From an uncultured Nitrospira sp. (GTDB lineage: Bacteria > Nitrospirota > Nitrospiria > Nitrospirales > UBA8639): a stretch of DNA of 15,849 nt. The notes under the pieces are model-generated. The model was not told the DNA's origin and did not search any database. It saw only the letters and a program-made list of their open reading frames with translations. Positions 1 to 7,262 of this stretch are shown in pieces. The stretch's first letter is position 1, and each line of letters starts with the position of its first letter. The DNA lies in NCBI GenBank assembly GCA_902500695.1, contig CABVRQ010000084.1:1-15849 (forward strand). The letters run 5' to 3'. Position numbers and translations under genes: made by a program.

Positions 1-135
1 TCCCGACAGCACTTCGGCCTTGCAAGTATCCCAATCCTCTTGGGTTTCTTCCACCGAGGTCCTGGTCGGATGTACCCACTGGCCTTCGGCGCAGGCAGTG
101 AGAGCAAGCCCCAGCATAAGAAATGCCACTCTCAT
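1..135 (-). CDS. Small lipoprotein, N-terminal part (runs off left edge)
   Basis: The first 45 codons are present and the gene continues beyond the left edge. The protein starts MRVAFLMLGLALTAC, a short positively charged start and hydrophobic stretch ending in a lipobox (L-T-A-C, Cys15), so it should be exported and lipid-anchored. The mature start (EGQWVHPTRTSVEETQEDWD, then TCK) resembles the many small bacterial lipoproteins with a W-x-x-P-x-x-[ST]-x-x-[ED] opening followed by a conserved Cys; their function is unknown. The start is supported by AAGGAG six bases upstream. The frame is open for 33 further codons upstream, to an ATG at 234 that has no Shine-Dalgarno; I prefer the start at 135 because of the RBS and the lipobox distance. 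It follows the receptor gene by 106 bases on the same strand, with no terminator seen between them. Confidence 0.72.
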   Translation of the reverse strand, partial: MRVAFLMLGLALTACAEGQWVHPTRTSVEETQEDWDTCKAEVLSG

Positions 136-241
136 ATGTGGCTCCTTCGTAATGGACTTTCTCTCGAGGGAGACGGTGACCCGGTCGGCAACTTCTCCAA
201 CTGACTGGGTGTTTTTTTCGATCTCTCCTTGCATGGCAATC

Positions 242-2833
242 TTAGAATCGTATTCCCACGGTTCCCAGCACTGTAAGCGGCTCGCCGAAAAAGAAACTTG
301 ATGAACCGTTATATGACGTGGCGACGTATCGCTGATCGAGGAGGTTGCGGAAGTTAAGCGCCGCATTCACTCCCTTCGCTCCCAACCAGTTTCCCGGTGG
401 GAGTTCACGATTGTAGTACAAAGCGGCGTCGGCCCTGACATAGCCGGGCATGGTAGGTATATTTTCAAAAATTGTGGCATTGCGATCGGTGTAGGCGAAA
501 ATACCGCCGCCAACCCCGAATCCTTTGAGTACCCCTTCCTGAAAATGGTACGTGGACCAAAGAGTAAACTTATTGTACGGCACATTGGCCAGACGCTTAT
601 GTTCTAATGTCGGATCGTTGTCTTTTGTCACCTCGGCATCGGTATAGGCATAACCGGCGATTACGTTCCAGCCAGCCGTCAGTTGCGCGGTCACATCAAA
701 TTCAATTCCCTGACTACGTTGCTCACCCGTTTGTACCATGTACCCTAAGGCCGCCTGCCCAGGATTAGAATCAGGCGTCAGCAGATTCTTCCGAGTCAGG
801 TGGAACCAGGCGAGCGTGGCGGAAATACGATTATCCAACAGGAATGCTTTAATGCCCACTTCATATTGGGTGGACCGTTCCGGCTTGAAAGATTCACCAT
901 TAGGATTAATTGACGAGGCTGAGCTTGGCTGAAAACCTTTCGTCCAGGAGGTATAGAGGGACACTGGTTCGATCGGTTGATACACTAACCCTAACCGAGG
1001 ACTCCAGGCATCGTTGTCCAACGAATCCTTTGTGGAGTCTCCCGCAAAGGTAAACTTTTGGTACTGGTCGACATAGTCGTATCGCACGCCACCCAGGAAT
1101 TTCAAATTCGGGAGAATCGTCACCTGGTCTTGCATATAGACCCCGACGCTTTTTGTGTCCCCCACATTGCTGATCCTGGGTCCGTCAAACGGGTTAGGTC
1201 GCAGGGAATAGTCGGGATTATAGAGATCCAACGGTGGCGCCTCCCCGAAGGCAAAGGTGAACTGATCGGTTTTTTCCTGCCGGAGTTCAACGCCGGTCAG
1301 GAGGGTATGCTCCATCTTCAGGAACTGCAGATGTCCCACCACATTCGTCACCATCGAGTGAGCATGCCGGCGGGCCACCACCGGCTGCAGCACTTGAAAC
1401 CTTTGGATGGTTCGTTGGTCAGGGTCCAGAGCGTCATAGCCGGCGTACAAGTTGTCCTTGTCATCTTCCACGATCGAATATCTGTACGCATTGCGAACGG
1501 ACCATTTGTCATTGAACTGATGGGAGAAATCGTAACCAACCCGGTAGGAGCTACGGTTAAACGTGCTGAAGCTGCCGAGAGTCGTCGAGGTCTTCCGGGA
1601 TATGGGGCCGTTAGGATTCGGGAGGTACGTGCCCTGGGCCGGAAGTCCGTAGGGGTCGTTGCTCCAACGCCGCATGTAATCGAAATCGACCGTGAAGGAG
1701 GTCCGTGAACCTATAAGCCAGGTCAGGCTTGGAGCGACTGCCACAAGATCGCGGTTGGCATAATCAATGAAACTATTCGCCTTTTGGCCCGCCACATTCA
1801 GACGGTAGAGCAGCGTCTTATTCGCATTGAGCGGACCCGTGGCGTTGAGATCAGATCGATAAAAGTTATAATTCCCCAACGTGGTGCTGGCGGAATACTC
1901 CGCATTCGGCAAAGCTTTGTTGGTGACGAGATTGATGATACCGCCTGGATCTCCCTGTCCGTACAGCACCGATGCCGGCCCTTTCAGCACTTCGATTCGC
2001 CGGATATTATAGGTGTCAGACGCCATAAACTGAGCGAAGGGGTCGAGCAAGCCATTGCGATAATAGGACCGGTCGGTGGCGGTGAATCCTCGAATGATGA
2101 GTGAGTCGTAGAGGGAGGCTGCGGACTCCGTCGCATTGATGCCTGAAATATTTTCCAGGGTATTTTGCAGCCGGTAGGTTCGCTGTTCTTCGATCACCTT
2201 CCTGGTGATTACCTGGATCGACTGCGGCACATCACGAATCGGCGTATCTGTTCGGGTCGCCGTATGGGACTCTTCTGCCACATAGGTTTTTGCGTCGTCC
2301 CGCTCACGCACCTCTTTCACCACGATTTCCGGAACCTTCACCGGTTTGGGTGTGATGGCCTTACTGCTTGAACGTGGGAGTTCCCCCGAGACCACCGGAC
2401 GTTGCGATGGGATGGCTGAGGGGACAGCTCCCGATGGCGATTTCTGAACCAGGATGACGGCGTTGGTATCTGCAAGTTGATAGGTCAATCCTGTTCCTGC
2501 CAGCAACATTTGCAACGCCACTTCCGGGGTGTAACGGCCAATGACTCCTGGCGACGTCAGGCCGGCGGCAAGTTCCGTGGGCAAACTAATCTGCCAACCG
2601 GTTGCATCCGCAAAGGCATTCAATGCGGGTCCGACCGGTTGAGAGGGAATATCGAAACCGACTACCTGGGTTGGGCCTGTCTCGGCGAGGGCTTCTTGAA
2701 CTAAAGCGGGTAAAATATGCATGACTATGAGCAGCATCACGACAAGCGCTCTCCCAAGCCATATCTTCGGATGTGACCCGTTCGGGTTTTGTCGTAAGAA
2801 AGTTTTAATTGACGAGTGATTGTCTGATTGCAT
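242..2833 (-). CDS. TonB-dependent siderophore receptor with N-terminal signalling domain (FecA/FpvA type)
   Basis: This 863-residue outer-membrane receptor should bind a ferric siderophore at the surface and import it using TonB energy. Residues 1-50 look like a signal peptide (hydrophobic stretch about 29-45, likely cleavage after ALA50). Residues about 57-130 form an STN (secretin/TonB short N-terminal) domain, the periplasmic signalling domain found in transducing receptors. A TonB-box-like EIVVKE lies at 169-174. The plug follows (from about 195; TPIRDVPQSIQVITRKVIEE is typical of the TonB-siderophore receptor family), then a 22-strand-type barrel ending in a terminal Phe (GIRF), the usual assembly signal. 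The start has GGAGG six bases upstream. It is the last gene of the sigma/anti-sigma/receptor set and has its own ECF-type promoter at 2866-2892. Length and domains suggest an intact gene. The siderophore cannot be inferred from sequence alone. Confidence 0.95.
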   Translation of the reverse strand: MQSDNHSSIKTFLRQNPNGSHPKIWLGRALVVMLLIVMHILPALVQEALAETGPTQVVGFDIPSQPVGPALNAFADATGWQISLPTELAAGLTSPGVIGRYTPEVALQMLLAGTGLTYQLADTNAVILVQKSPSGAVPSAIPSQRPVVSGELPRSSSKAITPKPVKVPEIVVKEVRERDDAKTYVAEESHTATRTDTPIRDVPQSIQVITRKVIEEQRTYRLQNTLENISGINATESAASLYDSLIIRGFTATDRSYYRNGLLDPFAQFMASDTYNIRRIEVLKGPASVLYGQGDPGGIINLVTNKALPNAEYSASTTLGNYNFYRSDLNATGPLNANKTLLYRLNVAGQKANSFIDYANRDLVAVAPSLTWLIGSRTSFTVDFDYMRRWSNDPYGLPAQGTYLPNPNGPISRKTSTTLGSFSTFNRSSYRVGYDFSHQFNDKWSVRNAYRYSIVEDDKDNLYAGYDALDPDQRTIQRFQVLQPVVARRHAHSMVTNVVGHLQFLKMEHTLLTGVELRQEKTDQFTFAFGEAPPLDLYNPDYSLRPNPFDGPRISNVGDTKSVGVYMQDQVTILPNLKFLGGVRYDYVDQYQKFTFAGDSTKDSLDNDAWSPRLGLVYQPIEPVSLYTSWTKGFQPSSASSINPNGESFKPERSTQYEVGIKAFLLDNRISATLAWFHLTRKNLLTPDSNPGQAALGYMVQTGEQRSQGIEFDVTAQLTAGWNVIAGYAYTDAEVTKDNDPTLEHKRLANVPYNKFTLWSTYHFQEGVLKGFGVGGGIFAYTDRNATIFENIPTMPGYVRADAALYYNRELPPGNWLGAKGVNAALNFRNLLDQRYVATSYNGSSSFFFGEPLTVLGTVGIRF

Positions 2834-2865
2834 GCGCCGCCTCCAGGTTGTTCGTATGCCTGTTT

Positions 2866-2892
2866 AGACGGAAGCGCACAAAAATTTCCTCA
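2866..2892 (-). promoter_or_regulatory. ECF-sigma-type promoter of the receptor gene
   Basis: Reading the minus strand, TGAGGAAATT (2883-2892) and CGTCT (2866-2870) are separated so that TGAGG and CGTCT lie 17 bases apart. The same two blocks at the same spacing precede the FecR gene (3979-4005): 9 of 10 bases of the first block and all 5 of the second are identical. ECF sigma factors commonly read a GGAA-like -35 and a CGTC/GTC-like -10, so the FecI-type sigma factor encoded just upstream is the natural reader. The element ends 33 bases before the receptor start. Transcription start and sigma specificity are inferred. Confidence 0.6.
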
Positions 2893-2927
2893 CTTCATCT
2901 GACAAATATTGTGAGAAAAACGATTTT

Positions 2928-3926
2928 TTAAAAGAGGATCACGAGCCGGTTGGCAAGATTGAGCATGTGGGTTGGAAAGGTCTTGGCAAGAAGGGAGAGG
3001 CTTTTGGAGGGATCTTCCAGGTTGTACGTACCGGTGACTTGTATGTCGCGTATGGGTTGATTCCAAAGCACAATAGTGCCTGGATAATACCGGCGTAACT
3101 CGTTAATCACCTGTTCCAGTGGGATTCCATTAACTATGAGTCGCCCTTGCATCCAGGCCGATACTGTCGAGAGATCGACGGAAAAAGGACGACCCAATCG
3201 ACCATGTTCAAATTGAACCCGGGATCCGGCGGATACCAGGGAGAGCGAATCATCATTGTGCAGGCTACTGACTTCGACCGTCCCTTCAAGCACCGTCACC
3301 TGCTCATGGTCCTGTTGAGTTCGAACCATAAATTCTGTTCCCACGGCGCGGGTAGCGGTTTGTTGGCTTTCGACGACGAACGGACGATGTGAATCAGGTT
3401 GGACGCTGAACGAGGCTTCACCTTTCAGTAAACGGACTCGTCGAGCCGTTTGATCAAATGAGGTGGCAATGGCTGTTTGTGTATTGAGTATGACTGTAGA
3501 TCCGTCTGGCAATTCAATTGTTCGTTGTTCCCCGATGACCGTCCGGTAGTCTGCTTGAATCCACGTCAATGGATCATAGTGGGCGATCGCCATTGTGAAC
3601 AGCACCGCACAGGCAGCAAGCGCCCCCGCATGTCGCAGCCAACGCCGAGGGATCGCGGCTTGTTGGTGAGGGATAGATGATGATGGTTTCTGCGCACGTT
3701 GAGTAGCGGCTGCGTGAAGATCCGGGTCTCCCCATACGGCCGATACTTTTTGAAAAACCCTTACATGTGTGGTGCTTTTTGCCTTCCAGACCTCGAAGGC
3801 CTGTTGGTCTTCCGGGGAGATCGGAAGGTTATGCAGCCGCACCACCCAGGCAATCGCTTCTTGTCTTAACGTGGCCTCGTCCTCATGGTGTGAGGGGTTC
3901 TCAGACTGTTTGTCTGTTGATGACAT
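2928..3926 (-). CDS. fecR: FecR-type anti-sigma factor / transmembrane signal transducer
   Basis: This inner-membrane protein of 332 residues relays the ligand-bound state of the receptor to the cytoplasmic sigma factor. Residues about 18-70 match the cytoplasmic FecR N-terminal region (DUF4880; AIAWVVRL, then FEVWKAKSTTHVRVFQKV), the sigma-binding part. One transmembrane helix lies at about 97-116. The periplasmic FecR domain spans about 127-222 (IGEQRTIELPDGSTVILNT, then LLKGEASFSV and AVGTEFMVR, all family hallmarks). The C-terminal 75 residues (from WMQGRLIVNGIPLEQVINEL) form the STN-like domain that docks with the receptor's signalling domain. The start has GAGGG six bases upstream. It lies 76 bases after the sigma gene and 94 bases before the receptor, each gap carrying an ECF-type promoter. 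Length is normal for the family. Confidence 0.95.
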   Translation of the reverse strand: MSSTDKQSENPSHHEDEATLRQEAIAWVVRLHNLPISPEDQQAFEVWKAKSTTHVRVFQKVSAVWGDPDLHAAATQRAQKPSSSIPHQQAAIPRRWLRHAGALAACAVLFTMAIAHYDPLTWIQADYRTVIGEQRTIELPDGSTVILNTQTAIATSFDQTARRVRLLKGEASFSVQPDSHRPFVVESQQTATRAVGTEFMVRTQQDHEQVTVLEGTVEVSSLHNDDSLSLVSAGSRVQFEHGRLGRPFSVDLSTVSAWMQGRLIVNGIPLEQVINELRRYYPGTIVLWNQPIRDIQVTGTYNLEDPSKSLSLLAKTFPTHMLNLANRLVILF

Positions 3927-3978
3927 TGACTGCCCTCGATATGCCGGGAGTGTTGAAAGGAAGGGCTAGTATATCTAG

Positions 3979-4005
3979 AGACGAATTCGTGAGCCAATCT
4001 CCTCA
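3979..4005 (-). promoter_or_regulatory. ECF-sigma-type promoter of the fecR-like gene
   Basis: On the minus strand TGAGGAGATT (3996-4005) is followed by CGTCT (3979-3983), with 17 bases between TGAGG and CGTCT, exactly as upstream of the receptor. The -35-like block overlaps the stop codon of the sigma gene (its TGA is the first three bases of the motif). This would let the released sigma factor transcribe its own anti-sigma factor and the receptor without the Fur-controlled upstream promoter. The assignment rests on the two-copy match and on known ECF promoter style, not on mapping. Confidence 0.55.
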
Positions 4006-4521
4006 CTCCTCGGCCTCGAGAGGATCGAATAGGGTACAAAACTGATCCAAGGCGCGCATGAGTAACTTCTCCACTCCGCTATCCGAGATGCCCATGCGTG
4101 CAGCAATTTCACGGTAGGAATAACCGTAGACACGATAGAGGACAAACGCTTCCCGGGTTCGTGGAGGAAGTTTGTCGATTGCCCGAAGGGATAACTGAAA
4201 CCGCTCCTTGCCGAGCAGGATGCGCTCTTGGCATGGCGATCCGCAGGGCACCTCCATCGCGACATCCAGGGAATCGACTGCATGAAAGGGACGTTTTTGT
4301 TTTCGGAGATAGTCGATCGCCAGATTAGTGGCAATTCTGTGCAATAGGGCCCGGGGATGCTCCACGGCTTGGGTGTTCACCAGACCTAAGAGTTTCGCAT
4401 AGGTTTCTTGCATGAGATCCGCTGCGGTATCACGGGAGTTGACCATGCCCACGAGACGACGCGTCAGTTCGTCCCGGTATTGATGAAACAGATCTTCAAT
4501 TTGGTCAGAGGTAAGAGTCAT
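4003..4521 (-). CDS. fecI: FecI-type ECF sigma factor
   Basis: This 172-residue extracytoplasmic-function sigma factor of the iron-starvation group directs RNA polymerase to receptor genes. Region 2 covers about residues 8-75 (DTAADLMQETYAKL is region 2.2; HPRALLHRIATNLAIDYLRK is typical of FecI proteins). Region 4 covers about 108-160, with the helix-turn-helix YSYREIAARMGISDSGVEKL that reads the -35 element. The linker has two Cys (CGSPC, 93-97). The open frame extends 39 codons further upstream to 4638, but that stretch does not look like sigma factor and covers the promoter and Fur box. I therefore start at MTLTSDQIEDLF (4521), which matches the family's normal N-terminus and length; its Shine-Dalgarno is weak (GGGGA, about six bases away). 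It is the first gene of the signalling set. Confidence 0.93.
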   Translation of the reverse strand: MTLTSDQIEDLFHQYRDELTRRLVGMVNSRDTAADLMQETYAKLLGLVNTQAVEHPRALLHRIATNLAIDYLRKQKRPFHAVDSLDVAMEVPCGSPCQERILLGKERFQLSLRAIDKLPPRTREAFVLYRVYGYSYREIAARMGISDSGVEKLLMRALDQFCTLFDPLEAEE

Positions 4522-4542
4522 GATGTGTCCCCAAGAAAAATC

Positions 4543-4571
4543 ATGATACCAATTCTCATTTTCACTGACAA
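4543..4571 (-). promoter_or_regulatory. Sigma70-type promoter of fecI
   Basis: On the minus strand TTGTCA (4566-4571) and TATCAT (4543-4548) are 17 bases apart, each differing from the housekeeping consensus at one position. The -10 element lies 22 bases upstream of the chosen fecI start, so the leader would be short. The Fur box at 4545-4563 fills the spacer and overlaps the -10, which predicts simple repression by Fur-Fe(II) through blocking of RNA polymerase. Confidence 0.7.
4545..4563 (-). promoter_or_regulatory. Fur box in the fecI promoter
   Basis: The minus-strand 19-mer GAAAATGAGAATTGGTATC matches the classical Fur box consensus at 14 of 19 positions. In the 7-1-7 description the plus-strand window 4544-4558 (TGATACCAATTCTCA) matches 11 of 14 informative bases. 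It sits inside the sigma70-type promoter of fecI. Known iron-starvation sigma genes are usually Fur-repressed in just this way, so the placement supports the match. Confidence 0.7.
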
Positions 4572-4753
4572 CTGACATCTTTCCCGTTGCTCCTAGCCAT
4601 ACTTGATGGGTTTCCTTGAAGACCACTGCCTCCTGCACAAGCGAGGTGCACCTGTATACCGAGCACCTGTGGTGGGGGATCGCTCGACTGATTCGTCTTA
4701 ATGATCAAGGAATTCTCCTCAGGCAACCGCGTACCTTCACAGGAGTGTTGAAA

Positions 4754-5181
4754 ATGATGAATGCGAAAATCGCCCTTTCTGCCTACCATGTTAACTCCGA
4801 AGAGTTTGTATCCCTTCCCCCGATTCCCAAATGGCATGCTTGTCTGACCCGGCATCGGTTAAAACCCAGCAAACAGCGGGATGTAATTCTTGCCGCATTT
4901 GCGAGACAAAATCATGTCACGGCTCCAGGGTTATACGGTTTACTGTTCAGAGAGGGACACCGAATTTCCCTAGGAACCGTGTATCGGACCTTGAACCTTT
5001 TCTGTAAATTTGGGTTTGCCAAGCCTCTGCACGTCTTTTCGCAAACCCTCTATGAACATGTTTTAAGTCAGACTCAGCAAGGGAACGATCGAATTCCTTG
5101 CCGCCTGGTTTGACCGAGATTGGGATTTCGGCTTTTCATGTGTCATGGGACTCTGTGGGTGAATGCCGGGAAAGAGTTTAG
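4754..5181 (+). pseudogene. Decayed Fur-family regulator
   Basis: The first frame encodes 119 residues and stops at 5111-5113. Residues about 30-90 carry a Fur-type winged helix: RHRLKPSKQRDVILAAF, then HVTAPGLYGLL and the hallmark ISLGTVYRTLNLF recognition helix region. The start has AGGAG eight bases upstream. The C-terminal dimerisation and metal-binding half is broken: where Fur has H-H-H-D-H-I-x-C this gene has QQGNDRIPC, and the frame then ends. Fur-like C-terminal pieces continue in other frames: IEF at 5088 onwards, then a shortened segment ending MGLCG (stop 5160-5162), and ECRERV in a third frame ending at 5181. Rejoining the last two gives the C-G-E-C zinc pair expected near a Fur C-terminus. 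Two frame changes and an internal deletion are therefore needed to explain it. A shortened DNA-binding protein could still be made. Confidence 0.72.
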
Positions 5182-5803
5182 ATGTGATCAGCATCATGAG
5201 CGCGCGAGCAGACCGGTGAGTTGGACTAAAAATCGACAACCGAAATCAGGCCGGGGATTACTCGGAGGTTGCACCAGGTACCTGAAGATCACGTCAATTG
5301 GCAGACTGAGCGTAACCCATGATAAGGCGTCCCAGTCACCGTCTCCCAACAAATCCCACAGGAGCCCAATGGCGCTAAGAAACGATAGCAAGAAAGGGAT
5401 GCTCTGGATCTGTCTTGGGTGAGCAAAGGTGTCGTCATATATCTCTACTACTCTGTCTTTGCATCGAGTCCATTTTTATTGGCAGGGGTTTAAGAGAGGA
5501 TTGATTGACCCATACACGGAAGCACGTGAACAAACGATTTCTATATAGAAAAAAAGACCTTCTACCTCCCAGGAGATTTGTATTCCAACCCTCAGGAAAC
5601 TCCCGTAAGAAAAACCGGTAAAATCAACAGGGCGTTTCTGGTAGAGCGGTATAGCAGAGGAGAGGGACGGAGAATTGCAATTTCTTGAAATAGAAATCTC
5701 CGGTCTGTTTTTCGTCATAACATCGGTGAACGAACTGCCCCTGCAATCAAATTTCCATTCTACAAAATCTATGGGCATGGTTTATTCATGGAGCCCATCC
5801 GGG
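5182..5803. other. Intergenic stretch without a convincing gene
   Basis: No confident gene is present between the Fur remnant and the terminator-like hairpin at 5804. The minus-strand frame at 5194-5391 is listed separately as a doubtful membrane-protein remnant. A minus-strand frame at 5476-5778 (100 codons) has no Shine-Dalgarno and no recognisable motif. The stretch follows a decayed gene and probably consists of eroded sequence. Confidence 0.5.
5194..5391 (-). pseudogene. Possible remnant of a small membrane protein
   Basis: This frame can start only at a TTG without a Shine-Dalgarno. It encodes a hydrophobic segment with regularly placed charges (FLSAIGLLWDLLGDGDWDAL, then SWVTLSLPI) that looks like a two-helix small inner-membrane protein rather than random translation. 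Its second half (from about residue 40) loses this character. Small membrane proteins often sit downstream of PepSY-type reductase genes, and this frame lies downstream of one on the same strand but 446 bases away. I cannot name a family. An antisense coincidence remains possible. Confidence 0.25.
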
Positions 5804-5836
5804 TTCCTCCGCAAATTTTTTGGAGGAAATTTTTTT
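5804..5836 (+). terminator. Intrinsic terminator, plus-strand polarity
   Basis: TTCCTCC (5804-5810) and GGAGGAA (5822-5828) form a perfect 7-bp stem with an 11-base loop, followed by an A and seven T (5830-5836). The T tract is on the plus strand, so it would stop plus-strand transcripts coming from the Fur-remnant side before they enter the convergent PepSY gene, whose stop codon is only two bases away. For minus-strand transcripts there is no U tract, so termination in that direction is less certain. Confidence 0.5.
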
Positions 5837-5837
5837 A

Positions 5838-7118
5838 TTATGCCGCCGGAATAGGGGCATGACCTTCAGTCTGGTTGTGTGCCTTTTGAGTTTGTACCGC
5901 CCGTTTCCGCCACCAGATAATCACACCGGTTATGGAAAGGATTGCTGTCCCTAGCCCCATGACCGAAACCAGGATTCGACCGGGTAGACCCAGGATGCGC
6001 CCGGAGTGCAGAGGGAACTGGGCTTGTACGAAGATGTCCGCTGCCGTGCCTACCCACGGCTGCCGATCCCCCAGATACTTCCCGTCGCCGGCGTCGAAAT
6101 AGAGCACGGAGGGGCCTACCCCCGCAGCGCCGTGATCGTCGCCAGGATGAAAGAAACCGACCCCATAAATACCAAAATGTTGCGCATAAAACGCATCGCC
6201 TACCGGTTCCGGCCAGTTCCGGTCCGAGGCAATCTCAATAGCGCGATCGATGATTGGGTCAAAGCCAATCTTGGGGGTAATGGGTTGGTGCAAGGCGGTT
6301 TCTGTTCGCAAGTCGAAGGGACTTGGGGTGACCTCGGTCATTACCGACATGACCGGATAGAAGACCTCCCGATAAAGGTTCAGTGAGAACGCCGTGAACG
6401 CCAGCATGAACAGTAATCCCCATGCCCAGAGGCCAAAAGCGCGGTGAATGTCAAAATTGATGCGCTTGATTGTTCCTGAAGTCTTGACCTTCCATGCCGG
6501 CGCCCAGCGAGTTCGCCAGCTCTGAACCGTGGGTGGACCAGATATGGTTGAGGACCCTGAAGTCGATGCGCGCCGCGGCAGTGTCAGATAGAAGCCGACA
6601 AAGCAGTCCAACGTCCAGAGAATGGCGATCCCTCCCAATAGCCACTCACCCCAATGGTCAACGCCCCACATCTCTGGCATGTGAAGCGAAAAGTGCAGCT
6701 TGTAGAGGAAGGAGACTAAGTTTTCCTGTGTCACCGGCCAGACCGCGCCCCATTCCCGCCGGCCCAACTCATCTCCCGTTACGGGATCGATAAAAACTTG
6801 ATTATATCCGAGTTCATACAAGCTACCCGTGGCAGGATTTACGCGAGGGTCGATACCGAAGGCGAGCGCCTCGCCTGATTCCGGAGCAAGCGGCATGAAC
6901 GTCACTCTTGCCCGTGGGTCACGGGCTTCGATCGCTTGAGCCAGATCAAGTGAAGAGAGATACGTCCCGCGGCTGTCCACGTGGGTCAGGTGAGGGTTCA
7001 ACAGGTCGTCCAGTTCGTGATCCCAGGAAATCACCGCCCCTGTCAATCCGGATATAATTAAAAATCCGGCGATCACCAGTCCCACCCATCGGTGAAGGAG
7101 GATAAAGAGGTAATGCAT
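5838..7118 (-). CDS. PepSY-associated membrane protein, probable ferrisiderophore reductase
   Basis: The 426-residue protein has the four-helix PepSY-TM layout. The helices lie at about 8-31, 158-180, 228-248 and 380-403, with a large periplasmic part between helices 1 and 2 (PepSY-like) and another between 3 and 4. Conserved-type His residues sit at helix ends: His9 (LHRWVGL), His142/146 (KLHFSLHM), His225 (DIHRAFGLW) and His371 (FPLHSGRILGLPGR). In characterised relatives such as FoxB, membrane His residues bind haem and the protein reduces ferric siderophores in the periplasm; a similar role is inferred here. The start has AAGGA four bases upstream. Its neighbourhood (FecI/FecR/receptor and TonB genes) fits iron release. 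An ECF-type promoter candidate lies 119 bases upstream. Length is typical and I see no damage. Confidence 0.88.
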   Translation of the reverse strand: MHYLFILLHRWVGLVIAGFLIISGLTGAVISWDHELDDLLNPHLTHVDSRGTYLSSLDLAQAIEARDPRARVTFMPLAPESGEALAFGIDPRVNPATGSLYELGYNQVFIDPVTGDELGRREWGAVWPVTQENLVSFLYKLHFSLHMPEMWGVDHWGEWLLGGIAILWTLDCFVGFYLTLPRRASTSGSSTISGPPTVQSWRTRWAPAWKVKTSGTIKRINFDIHRAFGLWAWGLLFMLAFTAFSLNLYREVFYPVMSVMTEVTPSPFDLRTETALHQPITPKIGFDPIIDRAIEIASDRNWPEPVGDAFYAQHFGIYGVGFFHPGDDHGAAGVGPSVLYFDAGDGKYLGDRQPWVGTAADIFVQAQFPLHSGRILGLPGRILVSVMGLGTAILSITGVIIWWRKRAVQTQKAHNQTEGHAPIPAA

Positions 7119-7219
7119 TATTTCCTTCCCAGTATAAAAAAACGGACTTCCTGTTCACCTCGACGAGCGCGGTCACAACAAATAGTTAAAGAAAGGAGTG
7201 AAGGCGAGTACGAGACTTC

Positions 7220-7242
7220 TCGTCTATCAAAGAGGTAGACGA
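7220..7242. repeat. Inverted repeat upstream of the PepSY gene
   Basis: TCGTCTATC and GGTAGACGA form a 9-bp stem (one G-T pair) with a 5-base loop. One arm contains the CGTCT block of the ECF-type promoter candidate at 7237-7262. It could be an operator or a leader hairpin. A partly overlapping short palindrome (ACGAG-ACTT-CTCGT) lies just to its left. Confidence 0.4.
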
Positions 7243-7262
7243 ATGATTCGGAAAAAACCTCA
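7237..7262 (-). promoter_or_regulatory. ECF-sigma-type promoter candidate of the PepSY gene
   Basis: On the minus strand TGAGG (7258-7262) and CGTCT (7237-7241) are 16 bases apart, one fewer than in the two copies before fecR and the receptor gene. The sequence between begins with six T. It lies 119 bases upstream of the PepSY start codon and no better promoter was seen closer. If used, it would put the reductase under the same sigma factor as the receptor. Confidence 0.4.

Noticed and set aside
178..220. Hairpin ACCCGGTC/GACTGGGT followed by seven T on the plus strand
   Set aside because: Its polarity is opposite to both flanking genes, the loop is 16 bases, and the sequence lies in the open frame upstream of the lipoprotein.
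4522..4638. 39-codon upstream extension of the sigma factor
   Set aside because: It does not resemble sigma-factor sequence and it overlaps the promoter and Fur box; the start at 4521 gives the normal family length.
4700..4718. Fur-like sequence TTAATGATCAAGGAATTC before the Fur remnant
   Set aside because: Only one half-site matches (about 10 of 19), no better than expected by chance in AT-rich sequence.
5476..5778. 100-codon minus-strand frame
   Set aside because: No Shine-Dalgarno, low-complexity mix of residues, no motif, lies in eroded intergenic sequence.
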